Of a stretch of 64,000 nucleotides of DNA, positions 49,572 through 57,739 are shown one piece after another. The notes under the pieces were generated by a model. The model was not told where the DNA came from and searched no databases. It saw only the letters and a program-made list of their open reading frames with translations. The stretch is from AC-32 sp035518635 (GTDB lineage Bacteria; Actinomycetota; Thermoleophilia; Gaiellales; Gaiellaceae): positions 1-64,000 of the forward strand of contig DATIXI010000020.1 of the NCBI GenBank assembly GCA_035518635.1, in the 5' to 3' direction. The position numbers and the translations under genes are program-made. Each line of letters opens with the position of its first letter. Position 1 is the first letter of the stretch.

Positions 49572-51058
49572 TGCGCGTTCGAGCCCAGGTGTCGATGGTG
49601 ATGAACCTCGACAAGTGCATCGGCTGCCACACGTGCTCGGTCACGTGCAAGAACGTCTGGACGAGCCGGCGCGGGACCGAGTACATGTGGTTCAACGACG
49701 TCGAGACGAAGCCGGGGATCGGCTACCCCAAGCGCTGGGAGGACCAGGAGCAGTGGAGCGGCGGCTGGAAGCTCGACCGGCGCGGGAGGTTGCGGCTCAA
49801 GGCAGGCGGCCCGCTTCGCAAGCTCGCGAACCTGTTCTTCAACCCGAACCTCCCCACGCTCGATGACTACTACGAGCCCTGGACCTACGACTACGAGACG
49901 CTCACGACCGCGCCGGCCCAGAAGCACCAGCCTGTTGCGCGGCCGGAGTCGCAGGTGACCGGTAAGCCGCTCGATCTCCAGTGGGGGCCGAACTGGGAGG
50001 ACGACCTGGCCGGGGCTCCCGAGCGCGCCGGGTCCGACCCGAACCTGCGCGGCGGCGCCGAGGAGCAGGTGCGCCTCGAGTACGAACGGGCGTTCATGTT
50101 CTACCTCCCGCGCATCTGCGAGCACTGCCTCAACCCCTCCTGCGTCGCATCCTGCCCCTCGGGTGCCATGTACAAGCGCGAGGAGGACGGGATCGTGCTC
50201 GTCGACCAGGACGCGTGCAGGGGCTGGCGCATGTGCGTCAGCGGCTGTCCGTACAAGAAGGTCTACTTCAACTGGGAGACCGGGAAGGCGGAGAAGTGCA
50301 ACCTCTGCTACCCGCGGATCGAGACCGGGCTCCCGACGATCTGCTCCGAGACCTGCGTCGGCCGCATCCGCTACCTGGGAGTCGTCCTCTACGACGCCGA
50401 TCGCGTCGAGGAGGCGGCGTCCGTTCCCGACGAGAGGGACCTCCTGGCCGCCCAACTCTCGCTCTTCCTCGATCCGCACGATGAGGACGTTCGGCGACAG
50501 GCCCGTGCGGACGGAATCGCCGAGGACTGGCTCGAGGCCGCCGGCCGCTCGCCGATCTACGCGCTCGCCGTCGAGCAGGGCGTGGCGCTGCCGCTGCACC
50601 CCGAGTACCGCACGCTGCCGATGGTCTGGTACGTGCCGCCGCTTTCGCCCGTGATGAGCATGATCGAGGGCAGCGGCTCACGCGCGGACCCGGACGACGT
50701 CTTCGAGGCGATCGCCGAGCTCCGGATCCCGATCCAGTATCTCGCCAACCTGCTCACGGCCGGAAACGAGGAGCCGGTCCGGCTCGCGCTCAACCGGCTC
50801 GCGGCGATGCGACGCTACATGCGGGAGAAGAACCTCGGAGCGAAGCCGGACCGTTCGATCGCCGCGGCTGTCGGCCTCGAGCCCGAGACGATCGAGCGCA
50901 TGTTCCGCCTGCTCGCGATCGCGAAGTACGACGAGCGCTACGTGATCCCCCAGGCGCACCAGGAGCTCGGGCCGGTCCCTGACCTGCAGAGCTCGTGCTC
51001 GGTGTCGGACGGCGCCGCCGGCGGGCCGGAGCCCACGTTCACGAAGAGGCTCGTGTGA
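49571..51058 (+). CDS. narH: Respiratory nitrate reductase beta subunit (NarH)
   Basis: A 495-aa Fe-S subunit passing electrons from NarI to NarG. Four cysteine groups are clear: CIGCHTCSVTCKNVW, CEHCLNPSCVASCP, CRGWRMCVSGCPYKK and CNLCYPRIETGLPTIC. The Trp in CRGWRMC replaces one Cys, as in the [3Fe-4S] site of this family. ATG overlaps the narG stop; the stop overlaps the narJ GTG. Confidence 0.96.
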   Translation: MRVRAQVSMVMNLDKCIGCHTCSVTCKNVWTSRRGTEYMWFNDVETKPGIGYPKRWEDQEQWSGGWKLDRRGRLRLKAGGPLRKLANLFFNPNLPTLDDYYEPWTYDYETLTTAPAQKHQPVARPESQVTGKPLDLQWGPNWEDDLAGAPERAGSDPNLRGGAEEQVRLEYERAFMFYLPRICEHCLNPSCVASCPSGAMYKREEDGIVLVDQDACRGWRMCVSGCPYKKVYFNWETGKAEKCNLCYPRIETGLPTICSETCVGRIRYLGVVLYDADRVEEAASVPDERDLLAAQLSLFLDPHDEDVRRQARADGIAEDWLEAAGRSPIYALAVEQGVALPLHPEYRTLPMVWYVPPLSPVMSMIEGSGSRADPDDVFEAIAELRIPIQYLANLLTAGNEEPVRLALNRLAAMRRYMREKNLGAKPDRSIAAAVGLEPETIERMFRLLAIAKYDERYVIPQAHQELGPVPDLQSSCSVSDGAAGGPEPTFTKRLV

Positions 51059-51621
51059 CTCCCGGGCCCTGGAAGCTGCTCTCGGTCCTCCTCCAGTACC
51101 CCGAAGACGAGCTCGGGCTCGAGGCGAGCGAAGGCAAGAACGCGAAGCTTGCGACGTTCCTCGCCTGGCGGAGCGAGACACCGCTCGCCGAGCAGCAGCA
51201 GGCGTACGTGCGGACGTTCGACTTCGACCGCCGGGCAAGCCTCTACCTGACCTATCACACACACGGCGACCGGCGGCAGCGCGGGCTCGAGCTCGTTCGG
51301 CTCAAGCGCCGCTTCGCCGAGGCCGGACTGCCGCTCACCGGGAACGAGCTGCCGGACTACCTCCCCGTGCTGCTCGAGTTCACGGCGCTCGCGCCGCGCG
51401 AGGGTGAGGCACTGCTGAACGAGCTCCGCCCCTCGCTCGAGCTCGTCCGGTCCCGCTTGCACGACACAGGCAGCCCCTACGCGCCGCTCGTCGACGTCGT
51501 GGTCGGCGCGCTTCCCCGGCCGACGAAGGAGCAGCTCGCCACCGCCCGCCGGATCGCGTCCGAGGGCCCCCCGGCCGAGCTCGTCGGCCTCGAGCCCTTC
51601 CCGACCGCGGTTCCGTCGTGA
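51055..51621 (+). CDS. narJ: Nitrate reductase assembly chaperone (NarJ)
   Basis: A 188-aa helical chaperone needed to insert the molybdenum cofactor into NarG. Signature stretches: WKLLSVLLQYPEDEL at the start and the YVRTFDFDRRASLYLTYHTHGDRRQRGLELVRLK block typical of the family. The GTG at 51055 overlaps the narH stop; the frame is open further upstream only by chance. Confidence 0.93.
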   Translation: MTPGPWKLLSVLLQYPEDELGLEASEGKNAKLATFLAWRSETPLAEQQQAYVRTFDFDRRASLYLTYHTHGDRRQRGLELVRLKRRFAEAGLPLTGNELPDYLPVLLEFTALAPREGEALLNELRPSLELVRSRLHDTGSPYAPLVDVVVGALPRPTKEQLATARRIASEGPPAELVGLEPFPTAVPS

Positions 51622-52334
51622 GCAGGCTCGACTTCTTCCTCTGGGTCGCCTTTCCCTACCTCTGCCTGGCCAGCTTCGTGCTGGGGCACGTCTGGCGCTA
51701 CCGGCACGACCAGTACGGCTGGACGACCCGTTCGACCCAGCTCTTCGAGCGGCGGCTGCTGATGGTCGGCAGCCTCCTGTTCCACTTCGGGATCCTTGCG
51801 GCGATCGGCGGGCACGTTCTCGGCATCCTCGTCCCGAGCTCGTGGATGGAGACGGTCGGGATCAACGACTCCACGTACCACTGGATCGCGGCGGTCGCAG
51901 GTGGGCTGGCCGGCGCTGCAATCGTGCTCGGCTTCGCGATCCTCGCGTACCGGCGTGTACGCGTCCCGCGCGTGAGGGCGACGACGACGCGGAGCGACCT
52001 CGTCCTGTACCCGGTGCTGGGCGCCACGATCCTCTTCGGGATGATCGCGACGGCCTGGGGCACGTGGGTCGACCGTTACGCCTACCGCGAGGTGGTGAGC
52101 CCCTGGTTCCGCGGCATCTTCCTGCTCCAGCCGCACCAGGAGCTGATGGCGAACGCTTCGTTCGTCTTCCAGGCGCACGCCGTGACGGCGTGGCTCCTGC
52201 TCGCGATCTGGCCCTACACCCGTCTCGTCCACGCGTGGAGCATCCCGATCGCCTACGTGACGCGCGCGCCGATCGTGTATCGGAGACGGGCGACGTTCCA
52301 CGCGCGCCCGTCGCGCGACCCGAGCGCCGGCTGA
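51618..52334 (+). CDS. narI: Nitrate reductase gamma subunit (NarI)
   Basis: A 238-aa di-haem b membrane subunit that oxidises quinol. Five hydrophobic segments. Candidate haem-ligand His residues are in VLGHVWRYRH, LFHFGILAAIGGHVLG, LLQPHQELM and QAHAVTAWLLLAIW. It overlaps narJ by four bases (GTGA) and ends the nar operon; the tRNA gene lies 21 nt downstream on the other strand. Confidence 0.95.
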   Translation: MSRLDFFLWVAFPYLCLASFVLGHVWRYRHDQYGWTTRSTQLFERRLLMVGSLLFHFGILAAIGGHVLGILVPSSWMETVGINDSTYHWIAAVAGGLAGAAIVLGFAILAYRRVRVPRVRATTTRSDLVLYPVLGATILFGMIATAWGTWVDRYAYREVVSPWFRGIFLLQPHQELMANASFVFQAHAVTAWLLLAIWPYTRLVHAWSIPIAYVTRAPIVYRRRATFHARPSRDPSAG

Positions 52335-52355
52335 GCCCTCTGCCCGGCCCGTCAG

Positions 52356-52429
52356 TGGGCCCGCCTGGATTCGAACCAGGGACCAACGGATTATGAGTCC
52401 GCTGCTCTGACCAGCTGAGCTACGGGCCC
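52356..52429 (-). tRNA. tRNA with CAU anticodon (Ile2 or elongator Met)
   Basis: A 74-nt cloverleaf on the minus strand: acceptor GGGCCCG paired with CGGGCCC, D arm GCTCAGCTGGTCAGAGC, anticodon arm with loop CTCATAA (anticodon CAU), and T arm CCTGGTTCGAATCCAGG. Discriminator A; CCA not encoded. CAU in a CTCATAA loop is shared by elongator tRNA-Met and by tRNA-Ile2, whose C34 is modified to lysidine by TilS, so the identity cannot be decided here. Confidence 0.93.
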
Positions 52430-52544
52430 GCGCGAGGAAGCGTAGCGCCGGTCTGCGACGGTTATCCTCGACGCGGCGGGGCGATTCCCGCAAAATAGGC
52501 GCAGCGCTCCAGCGGGGCCGTCCACCAGGGAGGGTGAGCGAACG

Positions 52545-52997
52545 GTGAAGGTCTTCCAGCACGAACGAGAGCTCCGGACGACAGGCGGGCTGTCCGTCCG
52601 CGACATCACCGAGGAGGTCAACGAGGCGGTCCGGGAGAGTGGGGTCGTCGACGGCATCGCCTGCGTGTACTCGCCGCACACGACGTGCTGCGTGCGTGTG
52701 AACGAGTTCGAGAACGGCTTCCTCGACGACTTTGCGAACCTGCTCAAGCGACTCGTGCCCAGCGAGACCTACTACGCGCACGACGACTGGGACCGTCGTA
52801 CCGAGAACATCTGCCCCGAGGACATGGACTTCGGCAACGGCCACTCGCATTGCATGGCGATGCTGCTCGGCACCGCCGGGGAATCCATCCCCGTGCGCGA
52901 CGGCGAGCTGTCCCTGGGCACCTGGCAGCGAGTGCTCTTCATGGAGCTCGACCGCGAGCGCGACCGCCGCTGGATCGTCCAGGTCGTCGGTACCTAG
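52545..52997 (+). CDS. YjbQ-family (UPF0047) protein
   Basis: A 150-aa beta-barrel protein. Family residues: VYSPHTTCCVRVNE (PHTTCG motif, here CCV), ENICPEDMDFGNGHSHCMAMLLG (NGxAHxxA type) and LGTWQRVLFMELD. YjbQ proteins have weak thiamin-phosphate synthase activity in E. coli; the true role is uncertain. GTG start with a distant purine-rich stretch (GGGAGGG). Its 3' end overlaps the convergent DUF2017 gene by 4 nt. Confidence 0.9.
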   Translation: MKVFQHERELRTTGGLSVRDITEEVNEAVRESGVVDGIACVYSPHTTCCVRVNEFENGFLDDFANLLKRLVPSETYYAHDDWDRRTENICPEDMDFGNGHSHCMAMLLGTAGESIPVRDGELSLGTWQRVLFMELDRERDRRWIVQVVGT

Positions 52998-53464
52998 GCG
53001 ACAGGCGACAGAGCCTCCACCAGCTGTTCCTGCAGCCAGGAGAGGTATGCGTACACGGCGAGGCCGGAGGCGGCGGGATCGTCCGGGTCGAGCCTGTCCA
53101 GCAGTGAGTCCTCGCGCACGTCGAGGCGCGTGCCGAGGGCAAGTCGGAGGTCGTTGAGGGCGCGGAGCCACGCGTCGGCCTCGGTTGCATCGAGGTGCTC
53201 CTGCCCGACGGTGCGCGCGAGGAGGTCGAGGGCGTGGCGGCGTCCGTCGAGCAGCTCTGCCGCCGCGAGCTCGCGGTAGGCCTGCTCGTCCCGCTCGTCG
53301 TCGTAGGCCGGTGGGAAGAGGCGGCGCAGGGACGGATCTCCGGGCGCAGCGTCCAGCCCGGCCCGGAGCTCGCCCGCTAGCCCGAGCAGCAGTGCCTGCT
53401 CCTCGGCAGGGAGGCGCACCGTGACGCCCCCACGCTCGGCTCGCTCGATTCGCCGCTGCTCCAC
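52994..53464 (-). CDS. DUF2017 protein downstream of clpS
   Basis: A 156-aa helical protein of the DUF2017 family, found next to clpS in actinobacteria. Features: VRLPAEEQALLLGLAGELRAGL, LFPPAYDDERDEQAYREL and LNDLRLALGTRLDV. The GTG at 53464 shares one base with the clpS TAG; an ATG 8 codons upstream is less likely. Function unknown; co-location with the Clp adaptor suggests a part in proteolysis. Confidence 0.88.
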   Translation of the reverse strand: MEQRRIERAERGGVTVRLPAEEQALLLGLAGELRAGLDAAPGDPSLRRLFPPAYDDERDEQAYRELAAAELLDGRRHALDLLARTVGQEHLDATEADAWLRALNDLRLALGTRLDVREDSLLDRLDPDDPAASGLAVYAYLSWLQEQLVEALSPVA

Positions 53465-53763
53465 TAGTCCTGGCGCATCGTCGCCCACAGGCCGTGGGCG
53501 TGCAGGCGCGAGACGTCGTACTCGGCCTTCTCGCGCGTGCCGCTCGAGACGACGGCCTTCCCCTCGTTGTGCACCTGGAGCATCAGCTGCGTGGCCTTCG
53601 CCTTGCTGTAGCCGAACAGCTTCTGGAAGACGAGAGTCACGTACGACATCAGGTTGATCGGGTCGTTCCAGACGATGACGATCCAGGGACGGTCGCGCTC
53701 GAGGTCCTCGACACTCCGCGGCTGCTCGACCTGGACCTCGCCGGGTGCGACGATGGTGGACAC
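53464..53763 (-). CDS. clpS: ClpS adaptor for ClpAP/ClpCP protease
   Basis: A 99-aa N-end-rule adaptor. The ClpS core is clear: WIVIVWNDPINLMSYVTLVFQKLFGYSKAKATQLMLQVHNEGKAVV, where NDP and the Val/Met pocket residues bind N-degrons, and ending YDVSRLHAHGLWATM. An unstructured N-terminus of about 25 residues binds the ClpC/ClpA N-domain. The GTG start (53763) follows CACAAT by 6 nt, a degenerate -10. Confidence 0.94.
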   Translation of the reverse strand: MSTIVAPGEVQVEQPRSVEDLERDRPWIVIVWNDPINLMSYVTLVFQKLFGYSKAKATQLMLQVHNEGKAVVSSGTREKAEYDVSRLHAHGLWATMRQD

Positions 53764-53835
53764 GAGCTGATTGTGGCGGACGCGGCGCCCGGCATCCTCG
53801 CTCGCCCGCCGTGCCCCGAGTTCGCCGTCACAAGG

Positions 53836-53868
53836 TTGGCACGGAATCGGCACGGATCTGGCACCCGG
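53836..53868. repeat. Three 11-bp direct repeats upstream of clpS
   Basis: TTGGCACGGAA, TCGGCACGGAT and CTGGCACCCGG follow each other without gaps, sharing the GGCAC core at exact 11-bp pitch, 73-105 bp upstream of the clpS start. The pitch suggests a same-face protein array. No known clpS operator recognised. Confidence 0.55.
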
Positions 53869-53956
53869 GCGGTCGCAGTGCCCGGTACCGTCCCAAGCCC
53901 CCACCCACCCAGGGGCGCGCGCGTGAACCTGTATACGCCGCGCTCGGCCGAGCCGG
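53869..53956. other. Remainder of the sigma-factor/clpS gap
   Basis: Nothing recognisable beyond GC-rich sequence; likely holds the end of the sigma-factor transcript. Confidence 0.4.
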
Positions 53957-55000
53957 CTACGGGGCGTTGAGTGCCTCGAGCTCCCGGTTGACCGCGAGCT
54001 GCTCCAGCGCGCGGGCCTCGATCTGACGCACCCGCTCGCGCGTGATGCCGAGTTGCCGTCCGATCGCCTCGAGCGACACCGGCTCGCGATCGCCGTTCAG
54101 CCCGTAGCGAAGCTTCAGAACCTCCTGCTCGCGCTCGGGCAGCTGCGCCACCGCGCGCCGGAGGACGTCCAGCTCGAGGCTGACGGTGATCTCCTCCTCC
54201 GGTGGCGTGTCCTCTGACGCGATCAGCTCTCCGAGCGCGCCCTCGCTCTCCGCGCCGATCGGCTTGTCGAGGCTCGTCACCGATCGGGCGATCTCCCGCA
54301 CTTCCCGGAGCTCCTTTTCCGAGAGCCTCGCCCGCTGCGCGATCTCGTCCTCGGTCGGTTCCCGCCCGAGCTGGGCGACGAGCTCGCGCTCGGCCTTGGC
54401 GATCCGCCGCTCGCGCTCGGCGATGTGCACGGGGATCCGGATTGTGTGCGACTTGTTGGCGATGCCGCGCTGCACGGCCTGGCGGATCCACCAGGTCGCG
54501 TAGGTCGAGAACTTGAACCCGCGGCGCCAGTCGAACTTCTCGACCGCGCGGATCAGGCCGATGATCCCCTCCTGGATCAGGTCGAGCAGCGAAAGCCCCA
54601 GCCCCTGGTAGCGCTTCGCGATCGAAACGACGAGCCGGAGGTTGGAGTTGATCATCCGGTCCTTCGCCTCCTTGTCGCCCCGCTCGATCAGCTTCGCGAG
54701 CTCGACCTCCTCCTCGGCGGTCAGCAGCGGCCAGCGACCGGCCTCGTTGAGGAACAGCTGGAGCGCATCCGTCGTCGCGACCGCGAGCTTGCCGTTGATG
54801 TACGTGCTCTCCTCGGTCGAGCGGGCGCAGTCGTCCGTGACCTCGATCCCGAGCTCGTCGAGCTGCTCGTACAGACGCCGCAGCGCCTCGTCGTCGACCT
54901 CGTGCTCCGCGGCGAACTCGTTGACGCGCGACAGGCAGAGGCACCCGTCCCGCTCACCCTCCGCGATCAGAGCCGCGACGGGCTCGGGGAGATCGGTCAC
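53957..55000 (-). CDS. Sigma-70-family primary-type sigma factor
   Basis: A 347-aa sigma factor. Region 1.2/2: LFLNEAGRWPLLTAEEEVELA, DRMINSNLRLVVSIAKRYQGLGLSLLDLIQEGIIGLIRAVEKFDWRRGFKFSTYATWWIRQA; region 4: LPEREQEVLKLRYGLNG, GRQLGITRERVRQIEARAL. This is like RpoD/HrdB but short at the N-terminus, so it may be a principal-like (group 1/2) factor. The start GTG overlaps a 10-aa mini-ORF. Two cysteines (CLCLS) near residue 22. Confidence 0.93.
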   Translation of the reverse strand: MTDLPEPVAALIAEGERDGCLCLSRVNEFAAEHEVDDEALRRLYEQLDELGIEVTDDCARSTEESTYINGKLAVATTDALQLFLNEAGRWPLLTAEEEVELAKLIERGDKEAKDRMINSNLRLVVSIAKRYQGLGLSLLDLIQEGIIGLIRAVEKFDWRRGFKFSTYATWWIRQAVQRGIANKSHTIRIPVHIAERERRIAKAERELVAQLGREPTEDEIAQRARLSEKELREVREIARSVTSLDKPIGAESEGALGELIASEDTPPEEEITVSLELDVLRRAVAQLPEREQEVLKLRYGLNGDREPVSLEAIGRQLGITRERVRQIEARALEQLAVNRELEALNAP

Positions 55001-55029
55001 GGCCTGCGCTCCTGCCGAGCGGCGTTCAT
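54997..55029 (-). CDS. 10-aa leaderless mini-ORF overlapping the sigma-factor start
   Basis: ATG at 55029 lies 7 nt after TAACCT and codes for MNAARQERRP, ending in a TGA shared with the sigma-factor GTG (GTGA). The mini-ORF contains the AGGAG that would serve as the sigma gene's ribosome site. Likely function: translational coupling or attenuation; peptide function unlikely. Confidence 0.45.
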   Translation of the reverse strand: MNAARQERRP

Positions 55030-55036
55030 GGAAGAA

Positions 55037-55042
55037 AGGTTA
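55037..55042 (-). promoter_or_regulatory. -10-like hexamer TAACCT, sigma-factor operon
   Basis: TAACCT on the minus strand ends 7 nt before the mini-ORF ATG at 55029. Confidence 0.5.
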
Positions 55043-55594
55043 GAGCAGGTGGCAGTAGCGCGCGGTGGAGGGCCATGGGTAGAAGCCCCGCCCCCTCCGG
55101 TGCGCGCGCTCGGCGACCCACATCTGCTCGAGCGGCGACCAGCGGTTGGCCCAGCCGCGGCGAAGCAGGTCCGCCGTTGCATACATGCGCATGAAGCTGC
55201 GGTCCATCTGGAGGCCGCCCCAGTACGGATCGCCGGAATCCCGCCAGCTTCCCTCGTAGCGGTGGATGCAGAGCCAGGCGCGCATGTGCGGCGGGTGAGC
55301 CGCGACCTTGCGGACCTGCTGCACGCGCGCCCGCCAGAAACGCAGCGCCCGCACAGACCGCAGCGAGGCGGCCAGGTGCGACCGGCGAAGCCCGATGAGG
55401 CGCTCCCAGCGCCACGTGCTCGAGCGCAGGCTGCGGACGAGCTTCGCGTCGGCGTGCTTCACCGGGACGACGGGCGGTGTCAGGTGGGCCTTCGGCTGAG
55501 GGCTCGTCGCCGCCCAGAGACTCGAGGCCGTCACGCTCACGCCGAGCATCACCAGCGCGAGCACGAGCATTCGTTTGACACGGTTGTTGTCCAC
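55040..55594 (-). CDS. Secreted lysozyme-like (transglycosylase-type) protein
   Basis: A 184-aa exported protein: signal peptide about 1-29 (MLVLALVMLGVSVTASSLWA), then a basic linker and a C-terminal domain with MRAWLCIHRYEGSWRDSGDPYWGGLQMDRSFM. The Glu in HRYEGSW and the following GGLQ resemble the active site of resuscitation-promoting factor/lysozyme-like muralytic enzymes. Expected action: peptidoglycan cleavage outside the cell. A stop-to-start gap of 10 nt separates it from the sigma-factor leader; it is separately transcribed or co-transcribed from upstream. Confidence 0.8.
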   Translation of the reverse strand: MDNNRVKRMLVLALVMLGVSVTASSLWAATSPQPKAHLTPPVVPVKHADAKLVRSLRSSTWRWERLIGLRRSHLAASLRSVRALRFWRARVQQVRKVAAHPPHMRAWLCIHRYEGSWRDSGDPYWGGLQMDRSFMRMYATADLLRRGWANRWSPLEQMWVAERAHRRGRGFYPWPSTARYCHLL

Positions 55595-55726
55595 GGGTGA
55601 AGCGACCTCCTGAGGGCTCTCGCCAGAGGCACGTCGCGAGACGGCGCGGATGCGTGCTCCGGGAGCCCGGTTCGGACTGAGCTTTCGAGAGGGATAAGAC
55701 GCGGAACCCTGCGTCGAGTTAGGAGA

Positions 55727-55748
55727 GTTCGTGCACTAGTGCACGAAC
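55727..55748. promoter_or_regulatory. 22-bp perfect palindrome upstream of the efflux gene
   Basis: The half-site GTTCGTGCACT is followed by its exact reverse complement. It sits 20 bp before the -10 hexamer TAGCGT at 55769, covering the -35 region, as expected for a TetR/MarR-type repressor site. Confidence 0.65.
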
Positions 55749-55768
55749 TGGCGGGCAAACCGGCTTGC

Positions 55769-55774
55769 TAGCGT
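55769..55774 (+). promoter_or_regulatory. -10-like hexamer TAGCGT, efflux gene
   Basis: TAGCGT ends 7 nt before the GTG at 55782. Confidence 0.55.
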
Positions 55775-55781
55775 CGAATCC

Positions 55782-56927
55782 GTGCGCAGGCTCCTCGTCC
55801 TCCTCAGCGCGGTCGTCGCCGTGGACACGATGTTCTACACGGCGCTCGCGCCCCTCCTCCCGCACTTCACGGAGCGCTACGACCTCTCGAAGACCGGCGC
55901 CGGCGTGCTCTTCGCCGTCTACGGGGCGGGTGTGCTGGCAGCGGCGATCCCGGGCGGGATCGCGGCCTCGCGCTTCGGGCCCAAGCGGGCTGTGCTCTTC
56001 GGCGTGGTCGTGACCGCGGTGGCAACCCTCGGCTTCGCGCTGGCGGACAGCGCGTTGATGCTCTCCGTGGCCCGCCTCGTGCAGGGGTTCGGAAGCGCGT
56101 TCTCCTGGGCCGGAGCGCTCGCCTGGCTCGTCGCCGCAGGGCCGGCGGGGCGTCGCGGAGCGCTGATCGGCACCGCCATGGGGGCAGCCGTCTTCGGGGC
56201 GCTGCTCGGCCCGGCGCTCGGCGCGCTCGCCACCGTGGCGGGCGTCCGCCCGACGTTCATCGGGATCAGCACGGTCGGGCTCGGTATGTGTGTCTGGGTC
56301 TGGCGGACACCTGGCATCGCCGCTCAGCCGCAATCGGTCGGCGTCCTCCGTCGCGCGGACCGGAGGCTGGTGTTTGCGCTCTGGCTCATCGTCCTGCCCT
56401 CGCTGCTCTTCGGCGTGCTCGACGTCCTCGCGCCGCTGACGCTGCATGCGAACGGCTGGGGTGGCGTCGCGATCGGCGCGCTCTTCTTCACGACGGCCGC
56501 CGCCGAGACGGTGCTGAACCCTGTCCTCGGCCGGTTCACCGACCGCCGCGGCCGGCTTCTGCCGGTTCGGCTTGCCTTACTGGGGTCGATCGCCGTCTCG
56601 CTCGCGCTCGCCTGGTCCGAGACCGCGGCCGTCGTCGCCGTCCTCGTCTTCGGGGCCGCGATGGCGTACGGCTCCTTCTACACGCCCGGGATGGCGCTGT
56701 TCTCGGAGAGCGCCGAGCGGCTCGGGATCGCCCAGGGCCTCGCGTTCGGCGCGATGAACGGCGCGTGGGCGGCGGGCGCCCTCGTGGCCCCCGCCGCGGG
56801 AGGCGCGCTGGCCCAGGCCGGCGGCGACACGCTCCCCTACGTCCTGCTCGCGACGATCTGCGTCGCGACCCTGGTGGTCGTGCGGCCGTCCTACGCCCAG
56901 TCGAGCTCGCGCCCGAGCAGCGCGTAG
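55782..56927 (+). CDS. Major facilitator superfamily efflux transporter
   Basis: A 381-aa polytopic protein with about 12 helices and the MFS signature between TM2 and TM3 (GGIAASRFGPKRA) plus motif C-type RLVQGFGSAFSWAGALAWL in TM5. Closest to DHA1 multidrug/sugar efflux proteins; substrate unknown. Control by a dedicated repressor is suggested by the perfect palindrome over its promoter. Its 3' end overlaps a convergent sulfotransferase gene by 37 nt. Confidence 0.88.
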   Translation: MRRLLVLLSAVVAVDTMFYTALAPLLPHFTERYDLSKTGAGVLFAVYGAGVLAAAIPGGIAASRFGPKRAVLFGVVVTAVATLGFALADSALMLSVARLVQGFGSAFSWAGALAWLVAAGPAGRRGALIGTAMGAAVFGALLGPALGALATVAGVRPTFIGISTVGLGMCVWVWRTPGIAAQPQSVGVLRRADRRLVFALWLIVLPSLLFGVLDVLAPLTLHANGWGGVAIGALFFTTAAAETVLNPVLGRFTDRRGRLLPVRLALLGSIAVSLALAWSETAAVVAVLVFGAAMAYGSFYTPGMALFSESAERLGIAQGLAFGAMNGAWAAGALVAPAAGGALAQAGGDTLPYVLLATICVATLVVVRPSYAQSSSRPSSA

Positions 56928-57739
56928 AGCCGACGGTTCGGCTCGGCGAACTGCTCGGCGAGGCGGGCGCGCGTCTCCGGTCGCATCGGCTCGTACCGGC
57001 GCTCGAAGACGCGCGGGTACGACTCGAGCGGCTGCGGCGCGACACCGAGGAACTCCAGCACCCGGGCATGCGTCCGCTCCGGCTCGTCGAGCAGGTCCTC
57101 GCTCGGCACGATCAGGAGCTGCTCGGCCGGAAAGGCTCGCAGCCAGCGCTCCAGCTGCTCGGCGTACCGCCCGCGCGCCGCGTACGTGTAGTTCCACCAG
57201 GCGCGGCTGAAGTAGGCGGGGTCGGCGGCCATCCGCTCCTCCTCGTCGCGCAGGCGCTCCTCCTCGGCGGCGAGCGCGTTCTCGAACGAGAGCGGCTCGC
57301 GCCCGAGCGCGACCTCGTGTTGGTAGTGCGAGAACGCGCGGTCCACCGGGTTGCGGACGAGAGCGATCAGCCTCGCGTTCGGCACGAGCGCGGCGACGCG
57401 CCCCGGCGCCTGCGGGTGGAAGAGGTAGCTCGGGCTCGCCTCGCCGACGAGGCCCCGCGCCCTGAGCGTGTTCGGGAAGTTGCCCCGGTACCAGGCCTCG
57501 CCGCGCGTGTAGTGGCGGTCGAAGTAGCTCACCTCCTTCCAGGACGGGCCGGTGATCCCGGGTGTGTCGCGGAGGTAGGCGTAGAGCGCGGTCGTGCCCG
57601 CCTTCTGCGCTCCGATGACGAGGAAGTCTGGGAGCGGCCTGATCGAGGCGGTCGCCTTGCCGTAGGTCCAGACCGCGTTGCGCAGCACCGCCCGGACCGG
57701 CTCCGGGATCGTCGGGATCTTCTCCGCCGGTAGGCGCAA
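56891..57739 (-). CDS. PAPS-dependent sulfotransferase
   Basis: A 282-aa sulfotransferase of the heparan-sulfate/NodH-like type. The 5'-phosphosulfate-binding loop is FLVIGAQKAGTTALYAYL; the 3'-phosphate motif is RLIALVRNPVDRAFSHYQ. It probably transfers sulfate from PAPS to a carbohydrate or lipid acceptor. The start is a TTG immediately after the TAG of the second sulfotransferase gene (zero spacing), so the two are co-translated. Its 3' end overlaps the MFS gene. Confidence 0.87.
   Translation of the reverse strand: MRLPAEKIPTIPEPVRAVLRNAVWTYGKATASIRPLPDFLVIGAQKAGTTALYAYLRDTPGITGPSWKEVSYFDRHYTRGEAWYRGNFPNTLRARGLVGEASPSYLFHPQAPGRVAALVPNARLIALVRNPVDRAFSHYQHEVALGREPLSFENALAAEEERLRDEEERMAADPAYFSRAWWNYTYAARGRYAEQLERWLRAFPAEQLLIVPSEDLLDEPERTHARVLEFLGVAPQPLESYPRVFERRYEPMRPETRARLAEQFAEPNRRLYALLGRELDWA

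Noticed and set aside
53836..53868. A sigma-54 promoter (TGGCAC motif) upstream of clpS
   Set aside because: TGGCAC recurs at 11-bp pitch without the TTGC partner at the right spacing, and the lineage is not expected to use sigma-54.
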